Positions 42,011 to 51,324 of a DNA stretch of 64,000 nt are shown here, one piece after another. Made by a program: the position numbers and the translations under genes. The first letter of the stretch is position 1, and every line of letters starts with the position of its first letter. The notes beneath the pieces are model-generated. The model had not been told where the DNA came from and did not search any database. It saw only the letters and a program-made list of their open reading frames with translations. The stretch is from DASSUW01 sp963849695 (GTDB lineage: Bacteria; Actinomycetota; Thermoleophilia; Solirubrobacterales; Solirubrobacteraceae): the NCBI GenBank assembly GCA_963849695.1, contig CAWKIT010000031.1, forward strand, positions 114,649 to 178,648, given 5' to 3'.

Positions 42011-42878
42011 CTAGTGCGTGAGCGCGTCCAGGAACGCGAGCGCGGAGTCGCGCACGCCGGCGGCGGGCGTGAGCGCGTAGAGCGAGCGGCGCGGTTGCAG
42101 GCCGTCGAGCGGCACGACCGCGATGTCGTCGAACAGGCCGCACACGAGCTCGGGCATCAGCGTCACCGCGAGACCGCGCCTGACCAGCGCGCGGGCCGCC
42201 AGCACGTCACGGGTGACGAAGCGGATCTGGGGCTCGAAGCCGGCCGCCACGCAGGTCCGGTGGATGAGGTGGTCGCGGGAGGGCGCCGTCCACACCTCGT
42301 CCGCCAGCTCGCGCAAGCCGAACGCTCTTGCGGCCGGCGAGCGGATGCTCGGGCGCGAGCACGGCCTTCATGAGCTCCTCGCCGAGCTCGTGCCGCTCGG
42401 TCCCCTCGGGCCGGCGCGCCGGCGCCTCGGCGTCCTGGAAGCACATCGCCGCGTGCAGCGCCCCGGCGGCGACCGCCGCGCCGAGCGCCTCGCCCGAGCC
42501 CTCGCTCGCCTCCACCTGCAGTTCCGGCCTGAGCTCGCGCAGCCGCGCGATGGCGGCCGGGATGACGGAGGCGAGGGCGCTGGGGAACGCGCCGACCCGC
42601 AGCGTCTCGCGGTCGGTCGCGGCCAGCTCGGCCACCTGCTGGTCGGCCTGCGCGAGCCGGTCGGCGACGGCGTCGGCGTGGGCGAGCAGCAGCGTGCCGG
42701 CCTCGGTCGGCGTCGGCCCGCCCGGGCCGCGGTCGAGCAGCCTGACGCCGAGCTGGCGCTCGAGCGCCGCGACCTGCTGGGAGACTGCCGGCTGGGTGAG
42801 GGCGAGCACGTCGCCGGCCTTCGAGAACGAGCGCGCGCGGACGACCTCGCGGAACGTCAGCAGGCGCCGCGGGTCCAA
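42011..42878 (-). pseudogene. LysR-family regulator with a single-base frameshift
   Basis: The N-terminal winged helix reads LLTFREVVRARSFSKAGDVL then LTQPAVSQQVAALERQLGV, a standard LysR domain (TTG start at 42878). The ligand domain follows to HPLAGRKSVRL and then runs into nonsense. The adjacent frame continues RELADEVWTAPSRDHLIHRT to DALTH and a stop at 42011. One extra T in CTTGCGC near 42315 accounts for this; without it the protein is 288 residues, the family norm. It may be a recent pseudogene or an assembly error. Its neighbour, the beta-helix gene, follows on the same strand. Confidence 0.75.
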
Positions 42879-42882
42879 GCCG

Positions 42883-45696
42883 TCAGGCCCCGTGGCACTT
42901 CTTGTACTTCTTGCCCGAGCCGCACCAGCACGGGTCGTTGCGGCCGAGCTGCTCGTGCTCGTCGACGCGGCGCTGCTGGATCACCGGCGACGGCTCGTAC
43001 GCCTCCTCGCCCTCGCCCGCCTCGCCGTAGGCGCTCGGCTGATCCTCCATCGTGCCGCCCGTGTACTGAAGCGCCGCCGCGGCGGCGCCCCCCTGCTGCG
43101 CCGGGACGCCGTTCTCGCCCTCGATCCGGACCTCGACGTTGTAGATCATCCGCGCGAAGTCGGACCAGATCGTGTTCATCAGGTCCTGGAACAGCGTGAA
43201 CGCCTCGTTCTTGTAGGCGATGATCGGCTCGATCTGGGCGAATCCGCGCAGGTGGATGCCCTCGCGCAGGTAGTCCATGTCGTACAGGTGCTCGCGCCAG
43301 CGCTGGTCGATGATCTGGAGCAGCAGGTAGCGCTCGAGCGCGCGCATCAGCTCGCTGTCGAGCTCCTGCTCGCGCTCGTCGTAGAGCTTCTCCGCGTCCT
43401 CGGCCAGCAGCCGCTTGAGCTCCTCGCGGTCGACCGCCTCCTTGTCGATCTCGTCCGGCCCGAAGTCGACCTCGAACATCTGGTCGAGCTGCGCCCACAG
43501 GCCGTCGAGGTCCCAGTCCTCGAGGTAGTCGCCGGGCGTGTACTCGTCGACCAGCCGGCCGATCACGTCGCCGATCGCGTCGCGCGCCACCGGGCCCATG
43601 TCGCGGCCCTCCAGCACCTCGTCGCGGTACTGGTAGACGATCTCGCGCTGCTGGTTCATGACGTCGTCGTACTCGAGCACGCGCTTGCGGATGAGGAAGT
43701 TCTGCTCCTCGACCTTCCGCTGTGCGCCCTCGATCTGCTTCGACAGCATCTTGGCCTCGATCGGCTCCTCCTCGCCCTCCTCGCTGACGGGGCCGAGACG
43801 GTCGAGGATGCGGTAGATGCGGTCGCCGGCGAACTTGCGGACGAGGTCGTCCTGGGCGGACAGGAAGAAGCGCGACTCGCCGGGGTCGCCCTGGCGGCCG
43901 GAGCGGCCGCGCAGCTGGTTGTCGATCCGGCGCGACTCGTGGCGCTCGGTGCCGCAGATGAACAGCCCGCCGGCCTCGAGCACCTTCTCGCGGGCGTCTT
44001 CGACCCGGGCCTCGATGCTCGGCAGCACGTCCTTGTAGCGGTCGTCGTAGTCGGGGTCTCCCGGCTGGAGGCCGAGCTTGGCCAGCTCCAGCCGCGTCAG
44101 GTGCTCGGGGTTGCCGCCGAGCTTGATGTCGACCCCGCGGCCGGCCATGTTGGTGGCGATCGTCACCGCGCCGGGCGCGCCGGCCTCGGCGATCGTCTCG
44201 CCCTCGCGCTCGGCGTACTCGGGCTTGGCGTTGAGGACGGTGTGCTTGATGCCGCGCTTGCGCAGCTGCTCCGACAGCAGCTCCGAGACCTCGACCGAGA
44301 TGGTGCCGACGAGCACGGGCTGGCCCTTCTCGTGGCGCTCGGCGATCTCGCGCGCGACCGCCGCCCACTTCCCGTCCATGGTCTTGAAGATCTGGTCGTT
44401 CTGGTCCATGCGGATCATGTCCCGGTTGGTCGGGATCTCGACCACCGGCAGCTTGTAGATCTTCATGAACTCGTTGGCCTCGGTGAGCGCGGTGCCCGTC
44501 ATGCCGGCCAGCTTGTCGTATATCCGGAAGTAGTTCTGGAGCGTGATCGTGGCGAGCGTCTGGTTCTCCTCGCGGACGCGCACGCCCTCCTTGGCCTCGA
44601 CCGCCTGGTGCAGGCCCTCCGACCAGCGGCGGCCGTCGAGGATGCGGCCGGTGAACTCGTCGATGATCTTCACCTCGCCGTCGATCACCGCGTAGTCGAC
44701 GTCGCGCTTGTAGAGCGACTCGGCCTTCAGCGACTGCAGCAGGTGGTTGACGAGCGGGCCGTTCTCGGCCTTGTAGAGGTGGTCGATGCCGAGGAACTTC
44801 TCGGCCTTGGCGACGCCGCGCTCGGTGATCGAGACGTTCTTGTGCTTCTCGTCGAACTCGTAGTCGTAGTCCGCCATGAAGTCCTTCTTGGACTTGGGGT
44901 CCATGCCCTCGGGCTTCTTGCCGGCCTCCAGCTGCGGGGCGAGCTTGGCGAACTTGTCGTACAGGTCCGCGGCCTGCTCGGGGGCGCCCGAGATGATCAG
45001 CGGCGTGCGGGCCTCGTCGATCAGGATGTTGTCGACCTCGTCGACGATCGCGAAGTGGTGGGACGTCAGCGGCTTGCCGTCGTCGTCGAAGCGGCCGCCG
45101 TGCTGGACCTTCTCCTGCAGCGTCGTCGCCATGTTGTCGCGCAGGTAGTCGAACCCGAACTCGGAGTTGGTGCCGTACGTGATGTCGGACGCGTAGGCGG
45201 CGCGCTTCTCCTCGTACGGCTGCATGTTCTGCAGCACGCCGACGGTGAGGCCGAGCGCCTCGTAGATCGGGCGCATCCAGTCGGCGTCGCGGCGGGCGAG
45301 GTAGTCGTTGACGGTCACCAAGTGCACGCCCTCGCCGGCGAGCGCGTTGAGGACGACAGCGAGGGTGGCGGTGAGCGTCTTGCCCTCGCCGGTCTTCATC
45401 TCGGCGATCGAGCCGTCGTGCAGCACCATGCCGCCGATCATCTGGACGTCGAAGTGGCGCAGGCCGAGCGTGCGGCGGCCGACCTCGCGCACGAGCGCGA
45501 AGGTCTCAGGCAGCAGCTCCTCGAGCGACTCGCCGCTGCGGGCGCGCTCGCGCAGCCCGTCGGCGTTGGAGCGCAGCTCGGCGTCGTCGAGCAGCTCGAG
45601 CTCTCCCTCCCAGGTGTTGATCCGGTCGACGCGCTTGGCGTACTGCTTGAACTGCCTGGCTTCTCCCAGGCGCAGGGCACGATCGAGGATCGACAT
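42883..45696 (-). CDS. secA: Protein translocase ATPase SecA
   Basis: A 937-residue motor. Walker A is MKTGEGKTLTATL, the DEAD-like box VDEVDNILIDEARTPLIISG, and the second nucleotide-binding domain has GTISVEVSELLSEQLRK, NMAGRGVDIKLGGNPEH and RIDNQLRGRSGRQGDPGES. The C-terminal zinc site C-x-C-x8-C is present in RNDPCWCGSGKKYKKCHG, which in other bacteria contacts SecB or lipids; it is less common in actinobacterial SecA1. SecA drives preproteins through SecYEG. It follows hpf with about 90 bases between them. Confidence 0.98.
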   Translation of the reverse strand: MSILDRALRLGEARQFKQYAKRVDRINTWEGELELLDDAELRSNADGLRERARSGESLEELLPETFALVREVGRRTLGLRHFDVQMIGGMVLHDGSIAEMKTGEGKTLTATLAVVLNALAGEGVHLVTVNDYLARRDADWMRPIYEALGLTVGVLQNMQPYEEKRAAYASDITYGTNSEFGFDYLRDNMATTLQEKVQHGGRFDDDGKPLTSHHFAIVDEVDNILIDEARTPLIISGAPEQAADLYDKFAKLAPQLEAGKKPEGMDPKSKKDFMADYDYEFDEKHKNVSITERGVAKAEKFLGIDHLYKAENGPLVNHLLQSLKAESLYKRDVDYAVIDGEVKIIDEFTGRILDGRRWSEGLHQAVEAKEGVRVREENQTLATITLQNYFRIYDKLAGMTGTALTEANEFMKIYKLPVVEIPTNRDMIRMDQNDQIFKTMDGKWAAVAREIAERHEKGQPVLVGTISVEVSELLSEQLRKRGIKHTVLNAKPEYAEREGETIAEAGAPGAVTIATNMAGRGVDIKLGGNPEHLTRLELAKLGLQPGDPDYDDRYKDVLPSIEARVEDAREKVLEAGGLFICGTERHESRRIDNQLRGRSGRQGDPGESRFFLSAQDDLVRKFAGDRIYRILDRLGPVSEEGEEEPIEAKMLSKQIEGAQRKVEEQNFLIRKRVLEYDDVMNQQREIVYQYRDEVLEGRDMGPVARDAIGDVIGRLVDEYTPGDYLEDWDLDGLWAQLDQMFEVDFGPDEIDKEAVDREELKRLLAEDAEKLYDEREQELDSELMRALERYLLLQIIDQRWREHLYDMDYLREGIHLRGFAQIEPIIAYKNEAFTLFQDLMNTIWSDFARMIYNVEVRIEGENGVPAQQGGAAAAALQYTGGTMEDQPSAYGEAGEGEEAYEPSPVIQQRRVDEHEQLGRNDPCWCGSGKKYKKCHGA

Positions 45697-45743
45697 GGAC
45701 CTAGCCTAGCGGCTGCGTTGGGCCGTCCAGGGGCGCTAAGCCT

Positions 45744-45759
45744 GGGTCACCGATGACCC
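45744..45759. terminator. Short hairpin between hpf and secA
   Basis: Arms GGGTCA and TGACCC enclose a CCGA loop in the 90-base gap. It could weaken read-through from hpf into secA. The stem is only six pairs long. Confidence 0.3.
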
Positions 45760-45786
45760 GTGGATGCCTCGTCGCCGTGGGCCGAG

Positions 45787-46197
45787 TCAGGACGATCGGC
45801 CGCGTGTGTGGGCCACGGATGCGCCGATCGGCTTCCTCCGCCGAGGCCCGCGATCGGGCGGTCGGCGGCTCTGGCCCGCCAGAGCGCGCGACTCCCGCCG
45901 CTTGCGGCGCTTGTCGCGGTGGCGCTTGACCTGGCGTGCGAGCTCCTCGGCGACGAGGTTGATCGAGTGCTTGGCGTCGCGCGAGGCGTCCTTGGCGCGC
46001 AGCGTCACCCCCTTGAGGTGCAGGGTCGCCTCGGCCACCGCCTGCTGCGGGTTGGCGGGGTTGCGCTCCTCGGACAGCTCGATCTCGAGTACCGCCAACT
46101 CGCTGACCTGCTTGTCGACCTTGGCGAACCGCCGCGTCACTACCTCACGCAGCTCGTCGGTGACCTGAAGGTTGCGTCCCTTGACCTCGATCCGCAC
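45787..46197 (-). CDS. hpf: Ribosome hibernation promoting factor (short HPF/YfiA type)
   Basis: A 136-residue protein starting at GTG 46197 (VRIEVKGRNLQVTDEL). The S30Ae domain is covered by VVTRRFAKVDKQVSELAVLE and ATLHLKGVTLRAKDASRDAK to INLVAEELARQVKRHRDKRR, followed by a basic tail. The C-terminal dimerisation domain of long HPF is missing, so it should block the decoding site without forming 100S dimers. It is next to secA, an arrangement seen in many gram-positive genomes. Confidence 0.92.
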   Translation of the reverse strand: MRIEVKGRNLQVTDELREVVTRRFAKVDKQVSELAVLEIELSEERNPANPQQAVAEATLHLKGVTLRAKDASRDAKHSINLVAEELARQVKRHRDKRRKRRESRALAGQSRRPPDRGPRRRKPIGASVAHTRGRSS

Positions 46198-46275
46198 GGG
46201 GACTCCTCTCGGTGGGTGGGGCCGACTTGCCTACGGATGCTATCCGGTCTCCGGCCGCTCCGGACGGCCTCGCCT

Positions 46276-47046
46276 TCAGGTTCGTGCGCGGGGTGTGGGC
46301 TGCTCGGTGGCCAGCACGGTCGCGGGGCCGGGCCTTCTCGGCGCGCGGCCGGCGTCGAGATCGGAGCGGAGGCGCTCGAGGCCGGTCCGGAGCTCTTCCG
46401 GCCACTCGCGCTCGAGCCGCTCGAAGAAGCTCGTCTGGCGCTGCCAGCGGGGGTCGGCGAGCTTCTCGGGGTGGCCGGCGAGCGCGGCCAGCGAGCCGTC
46501 CTCGAGGTCGGTGTAGGTGACGGGGATGCGGCGGGCGCCGGGCAGGAGAGCCTGTAGTGCGGCGAGCGTGGGATGCGACTCGTCCATCCACGCGCGCGTG
46601 CTCGGGAAGTAGTCCTCGAGCCAGGTGTCGGCGACGTCCTCGCGGGTGAAGACCATGAGCGCAAGGCGGCCCCGCGGGCGCAGGATGCGCTGGGCCTCGG
46701 CGAGCGCGGCTGCCGGGTCTTCGACGTGATGGAGCATCGAGACCAGCATCACGGCGTCCGCGCTCGCGTCCGGTAGCGGCAGCCGCTGCGCGTCGGCTTC
46801 GAGCGTCTCCAGGCCCTTGGCGGCCGCGCGGGCGAGCATCTCGGGCTGGCGGTCGACCACCAGCGGCTCCCACCCGTCCGCGCGGAGCGCCAGCGAGTAG
46901 TTCCCGGTGCCCCCGCCGACGTCGACCAGCCGCGGCCCGGGCGCGCCGCGCAGCGCCTCGCGCAGCGGGCCGAGCACCGAGGGGCTCGCCGCACGCGTCT
47001 CGTCGTACGTCCGCGCCTGACGTGAGTAGTCGCGGAGCAGGCTCAT
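46276..47046 (-). CDS. Class I SAM-dependent methyltransferase (UbiE/Methyltransf_11 type)
   Basis: A 256-residue protein with motif I LVDVGGGTGNYSLAL, an acidic residue in PLVVDRQPEM, motif II-like LPLPDASADAVMLVSMLHHV and motif III ILRPRGRLALMVFT. This is the small-molecule methyltransferase group used in quinone, lipid and secondary metabolism. The C-terminal part (ERLEREWPEELRTGLERLRS) is helical and variable. It lies between comF and hpf with no clear functional link. Confidence 0.85.
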   Translation of the reverse strand: MSLLRDYSRQARTYDETRAASPSVLGPLREALRGAPGPRLVDVGGGTGNYSLALRADGWEPLVVDRQPEMLARAAAKGLETLEADAQRLPLPDASADAVMLVSMLHHVEDPAAALAEAQRILRPRGRLALMVFTREDVADTWLEDYFPSTRAWMDESHPTLAALQALLPGARRIPVTYTDLEDGSLAALAGHPEKLADPRWQRQTSFFERLEREWPEELRTGLERLRSDLDAGRAPRRPGPATVLATEQPTPRART

Positions 47047-47094
47047 GGGACGAAGGTATCGGCCCGGCTCGTCCCGTCATTCCTCGTCTCGCCG

Positions 47095-47805
47095 TCACAG
47101 CGTCCGGGTGTAGGTCAGGGCGACGACCTCGCGGCAGCCGCCGGCGACCAGCGCCCGGGCGCACGCGTCGAGGGTCGCGCCGGTGGTGTGGACGTCGTCG
47201 ACGAGCAGGGCGCGGGCCGGCGGGGGCGCACGCAGCTCGATCGTGAGCCGGCCGCTGCGGCGCCGCTGCGCACGTGAGGCCCCGACCTGCCGCCGCTCGC
47301 GGTCGCGGCGCCGCAGGCACGCGCGCTCGGGCACGCCGAGCCTCGGCGCGAGCTCTGAGGCCAGTGTGCCGGCCGGGTCGAACCCCCGCCGCCGCTCGCG
47401 CGCGGGCTGCGCCGGGACCGGCACGACGGCGACGGGTCCAGAACCGGCCGTGCGCGTCGGGCCTCCGCGCAGGTCGGGCGGAAGGTTGGCCGCGACGTGG
47501 GCGGCCATCAGCGACGCGACGGGCAGCGCGGCGCGGAACTTGAGCGCGCCGACGAGCTCGCGTGCCACTCCGTCGTATGCCAGCGGCGCCCACGCGCGGG
47601 TGAAGGCCGCCGATGCGGCCGGGCAGCCGCTGCGCCTGTGCGACGGCAGCCCGCAGCGGGGGCAGACTCTGGCGGGCAGCCACGGCAGAGCTCGCGTGCA
47701 GGTGGAGCAGAGGCGTAGGTCGGCGCGCGGCAGCGCAACCCGGCAGACCAGGCACGCCGGCGGGACGACGATTGCGAGCAGCTCTGCCATCAGGCGCGCG
47801 GGCAT
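47095..47805 (-). CDS. ComF-family phosphoribosyltransferase-like protein
   Basis: A 236-residue protein opening on MPARLMAELLAIVVPPACLV. The N-terminal zinc finger has paired cysteines CLVC, CSTC and CPRCGLPSHRRSGC; the PRPP-binding loop is ARALLVDDVHTTGATLDACA. ComF is needed for DNA uptake in competent bacteria, but many actinobacteria keep it without known competence. A GTG at 47844 gives a slightly longer version; the internal start was preferred because it matches the family opening. The MTase gene follows 48 bases later. Confidence 0.9.
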   Translation of the reverse strand: MPARLMAELLAIVVPPACLVCRVALPRADLRLCSTCTRALPWLPARVCPRCGLPSHRRSGCPAASAAFTRAWAPLAYDGVARELVGALKFRAALPVASLMAAHVAANLPPDLRGGPTRTAGSGPVAVVPVPAQPARERRRGFDPAGTLASELAPRLGVPERACLRRRDRERRQVGASRAQRRRSGRLTIELRAPPPARALLVDDVHTTGATLDACARALVAGGCREVVALTYTRTL

Positions 47806-47844
47806 GTCGCGGAGCCTGACGAGGTTCGTGTGACGTGTCAGCAC

Positions 47845-48192
47845 TCAGGTGTGCCGATTCGCGCGCGGGTGTGTGACGTTCGTTCGAAGACTGCTCGCTT
47901 CGTCACGAGGCAGGAAGTCGTGAACGCCGCGTCCGCCACGGACCGGCCGCGCCGGCGGCGTCGCCGCTCCCCACCCAGCCGCGGTTCGCCGGACCCGCCG
48001 CGCCCAACCGCCTCACCGCCGAGCGGTCGCGGCATCAGCGCGGCCCCTTCGCCACACGCGAGGCGCGGTATCAATCATCCAGGCGGTCCTCAAAGTCGAC
48101 CGTCCGCGCTCCCGCCGCAGGGGACTGGCGGTGCGCGCCGTGGTGAGCCTCGGGGCGTCGCCGGGCCAGCGCGACTCCCTACGATCCGCCGC
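47845..48192. other. 348-base gap before the CtaG-like gene
   Basis: No gene is convincing here. Frames on both strands are arginine/proline-rich and lack family motifs. Sparse AT-rich words near 47880-47930 could be promoter sequence for comF (minus). No hairpin of note was seen. Confidence 0.5.
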
Positions 48193-48996
48193 GTGGACGT
48201 CGACGTCTCCTGGTCGTTCTCGCCGCTCGTCGTCGGCTCGCTGGTCGCGTACGCGGTGGTCTATGGCCTCCGCTGGCGAAAGGCGCGGGCCGAGGGCGGC
48301 GCTCGGGCGGCGGGGTATGGGCGTGCGGCGCTGTGGGCGACCGGGATCGGGACGCTGTTCGTCGCGCTCGTCTCGCCGCTCGACCGGCTGGGTGAGCAGT
48401 TCGCGACCTTCCACATGGTCCAGCACCTGCTGATCGCCGACCTGGCGCCGATCGCTCTCACGCTGGCGCTCACGAAGTGGATCCTGCGGCCCGCCACCCG
48501 GCGGATCCACCGCGTCGAGCGGGCGGCCGGGCCGTTCGGGCATCCCGTCTTCGGGGTGGTCGCCTACGTCGGCTTCATGTGGTTGTGGCACGTCCCCGCG
48601 CTGTACGACGCCGCGCTCCAGAACGCCGGGATCCACACGCTCGAGCACCTGAGCTTCGCCGCCGCCGGGCTCCTGTACTGGTGGCACCTGCTGTCGCCGA
48701 TCCGCTCGCGGATGCGGCTGGCCGGGATGGGCCCGATCCTCTACATGGCCTCGACCAAGCTCCTCGTCGGCTTCCTCGGCATCCTGCTCGCCTTCTCGCC
48801 CGAGCTCCTTTACGCGTACGACTGGCAGGGCACCAAATGGGGCCTGACGCCGCTCGACGACCAGCACGTCGCCGGTCTCGTGATGGCGCTCGAGCAGTCG
48901 ATCGTGATGGGGATCGCGCTCGCCTACCTGTTCTTCCGCATGCTGGCCGAGTCCGAGGCGGAGGACCAGCGGGCGGAGCGCTACGGCGCCGCCTGA
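48193..48996 (+). CDS. CtaG/caa3-type cytochrome oxidase assembly-like membrane protein
   Basis: A 267-residue polytopic protein with about seven helices. The histidine-rich signature FHMVQHLLIADLAPIALTLA and FMWLWHVPALYDAAL, then LEHLSFAAAGLLYWWHLLSP, match the PF09678-type family of proteins linked to copper delivery to cytochrome oxidase in Bacillus and to copper handling in actinobacteria. Several histidines are placed where copper could bind. A GTG at 48193 (VDVDVSWSFSPL) was preferred because the sequence upstream is not protein-like. Convergent overlap of 16 bases with the phosphatidyltransferase gene. Confidence 0.85.
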   Translation: MDVDVSWSFSPLVVGSLVAYAVVYGLRWRKARAEGGARAAGYGRAALWATGIGTLFVALVSPLDRLGEQFATFHMVQHLLIADLAPIALTLALTKWILRPATRRIHRVERAAGPFGHPVFGVVAYVGFMWLWHVPALYDAALQNAGIHTLEHLSFAAAGLLYWWHLLSPIRSRMRLAGMGPILYMASTKLLVGFLGILLAFSPELLYAYDWQGTKWGLTPLDDQHVAGLVMALEQSIVMGIALAYLFFRMLAESEAEDQRAERYGAA

Positions 48997-49658
48997 GCCT
49001 GGGCCGGCTCCCGCCGCGCCAGCTCGCGCAGGTTCCGCGCCGCCCGCGCCGCCAGCCCCGCGACCATCAGCGCCGCCACCGCGAGACCGACCACGTCGAG
49101 CCCGGTGACGCCCACCCCGGCGACCGAGACCGCGGGCGCGATCCCCAAGGCCAGCAGCGTGTTGACCGCGATCAGGGCGAGCCGCGCCTCGGTCGGCCCG
49201 AGCCGCCCGTAGCCGAGCGAGAACACCCCGAGCACGTTCGTCTCCAGGTAGGTGTTGATGGAGAGCACCAGGTAGGCGACCACGATCACCAGCCCGGTCG
49301 CGAGCAGCATGTACGGCGACAGCCCGAGGCCGATCCCGATCAGGGCCGTCGCGATCGCGTCGACCAGGTGGTCGAGGTAATAGCCGTAGCGGGGCCGCTC
49401 GCTGCGGCGCACCCGCGCCAGCGTGCCGTCGAGCGAGTCGCCGAGCCAGTGCACGACCAGGAGGCCCGAGGCCGCCCACAGCCACACCGGGTCGCGGTTC
49501 GAGAGCGCATACGCCGCCGCGATCCCCACCGCCGCCAGCACCCCCAGCAGCGTCAGGTGATCCGGCATCACGAACCTCGGCAGGCGGCGGGCGATCCACT
49601 CCAGCACCCGCGCCTCGGGGCGGGCGAGCAGGAACGTCTTCTCACGTGCGGCGGTCAT
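48981..49658 (-). CDS. CDP-alcohol phosphatidyltransferase family protein
   Basis: A 225-residue membrane enzyme with the family motif D-x2-DG-x2-AR-x9-G-x3-D-x3-D in DSLDGTLARVRRSERPRYGY and the following YLDHLVDA. Helices follow on both sides. Members make phosphatidylglycerophosphate, phosphatidylinositol phosphate or related lipids; a pgsA-type gene is at 61478, so this one probably makes a different lipid. A strong AAGGAGATC ribosome-binding site eight bases before the ATG at 49658 fixes the start. Confidence 0.88.
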   Translation of the reverse strand: MTAAREKTFLLARPEARVLEWIARRLPRFVMPDHLTLLGVLAAVGIAAAYALSNRDPVWLWAASGLLVVHWLGDSLDGTLARVRRSERPRYGYYLDHLVDAIATALIGIGLGLSPYMLLATGLVIVVAYLVLSINTYLETNVLGVFSLGYGRLGPTEARLALIAVNTLLALGIAPAVSVAGVGVTGLDVVGLAVAALMVAGLAARAARNLRELARREPAQAQAAP

Positions 49659-49809
49659 GTGCGATCTCCTTGCTGACCGATGGTCGATAAGAGATACGCC
49701 CACGGCGCCCAGCGGTTACCGGGCGGGTCGTAGGTCCGCCGTAGGCGACCCGTAGGTCGGCGCCCGCACCATGCCGCCGTCCCATCCCCTCCCCAAGGAG
49801 CTCATTCCA

Positions 49810-51324
49810 ATGTCATTCTCAGTCCCCCGCAGGGCGCGCCGCGCCCTGCTGGCCGCCGCGGTCCCAGCCGCGCTGGCGGCCACGGCGCTCCCGGCCGGCG
49901 CCGACGCGGCGACCGTACGCGTCACCGGCGGCCAGCTGCAGTACACGGCTGCCGCCGGCGAGACCAACGACACGCGCGTGGCCTTCACCGGCACGCACAT
50001 CCACATCCGCGACAACGTCCCGATCACGGTCGGCGACGGTTGCGTGATCGACGACACGCGCGCTGCGCTGTGCGTGCCGGGCAGCGCCCAGGCCCGCTAC
50101 TCGCTGGGCAACGGGTCCGATGAGATGCTCTACCTCGCGCCGCACGCCGCGCGCGTGGACATGGGCGCCGACGACGACAGGTACTTCGGCGGCGGTCGCA
50201 AGGACTCGATCGGGCAGAACGGCCTCGTCGTCCAGGACGCCGACGTGATCGGCGGCACCGGCACCGACCTCATCAGCTACGCCAACTCGAGCGCCGTGCG
50301 CCTGTCGCTGGACAACCAGTTCAACGACGGCAACCGCGGCAAGGAGAACATCCGCTCCGACTTCGAGGGCATCGTGGGCTCGAAGGGCAACGACACCCTC
50401 ATCGGCAGCGACGATCCGAACAAGACCGAGACGTTCGCCGGCGGTCTCGGCAACGACACGATGCAGGGTCTCGGCGGGACGGACATCTTCAACGAGGGTC
50501 CGGTCCCCAACGGCGCCGACAACATCCAGGGTCAGGCGGGCGGCGACATCGTCGTCTACGTGGAGCGCACGACCGGCGTCACCGTCGACATGGCGAGCCT
50601 GGCTCGCAACAGCGGAGCGCCGGGCGAGGGCGACTTCATCGACCCCAACACGAACGACGCCCTCGGCACCATCGCGGCCGACACGATGATCGGCGGCTCG
50701 GGCGCCAACGTGTTCCATGCCGGCGGCGGCGACGACACGCTGCACGGCAACGGCGGCTCCGACACGCTGCGCGGCGACAACGGCGTCGACCGCCTGGTCG
50801 GCGGCACGGAAGCCGACTCGCTGTTCGGCGGCAACGACAACGACACGCTCGACGCCGGCGACAACTTCGCCGACACGCGGATGGACTGCGAGAGCGGCAC
50901 CGGCGACATCCTGATCGCCGACCTGAACGACAGGAACGCGAGCAACTGCGAGACCGTCCGCAACGTCGGCGTGCTCAAGCTCGCGCCGACCGCGATCACC
51001 GCCAAGGCCGGCAAGGTCGCGAAGCTGCGGATGACGTGGAGCCACCCGACGAGCTGGAAGCAGCTCCGCAAGGTCGAGCTCCGCATCGAGGACGCCGGCA
51101 AGGTCGTCGTCCGTCCGCGCGCGGAGCGCATCGAGGACAACGGCTCCGTGAAGGTCATGCGCGCCAGCCGCCTCACCAGCAAGGGCAAGAAGGTCACCGC
51201 CCACCTGGCGCTCAAGCTCGACAAGAGCCTCGCCGGCGAGACGCTGAGCGTCGACGTCGAGGCGACCGACGTGAAGGGCCGGCGTCAGCTCCAGCGGGAC
51301 GCCGGGACGATCCGGGTCAGCTGA
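49810..51324 (+). CDS. Secreted RTX-like calcium-binding repeat protein
   Basis: A 504-residue protein. The signal peptide runs through ALLAAAVPAALAATALPAGA, ending ADA. The middle has glycine/aspartate repeats of the hemolysin type: GGLGNDTMQGLGGTD, HAGGGDDTLHGNGGSDTLRG and GGTEADSLFGGNDNDTLDAG, which bind calcium in RTX proteins. The final 120 residues (KLRMTWSHPTSWKQLRKVEL onward) are a beta-sandwich-like domain. AAGGAG precedes the ATG by nine bases. The protein is likely exported or wall-attached; no enzyme domain is seen. Confidence 0.88.
   Translation: MSFSVPRRARRALLAAAVPAALAATALPAGADAATVRVTGGQLQYTAAAGETNDTRVAFTGTHIHIRDNVPITVGDGCVIDDTRAALCVPGSAQARYSLGNGSDEMLYLAPHAARVDMGADDDRYFGGGRKDSIGQNGLVVQDADVIGGTGTDLISYANSSAVRLSLDNQFNDGNRGKENIRSDFEGIVGSKGNDTLIGSDDPNKTETFAGGLGNDTMQGLGGTDIFNEGPVPNGADNIQGQAGGDIVVYVERTTGVTVDMASLARNSGAPGEGDFIDPNTNDALGTIAADTMIGGSGANVFHAGGGDDTLHGNGGSDTLRGDNGVDRLVGGTEADSLFGGNDNDTLDAGDNFADTRMDCESGTGDILIADLNDRNASNCETVRNVGVLKLAPTAITAKAGKVAKLRMTWSHPTSWKQLRKVELRIEDAGKVVVRPRAERIEDNGSVKVMRASRLTSKGKKVTAHLALKLDKSLAGETLSVDVEATDVKGRRQLQRDAGTIRVS

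Noticed and set aside
47838..48074. A possible 78-residue minus-strand protein upstream of comF
   Set aside because: Arginine/glycine-rich with no motif, no start signal and no hydrophobic core; consistent with non-coding GC-rich DNA.
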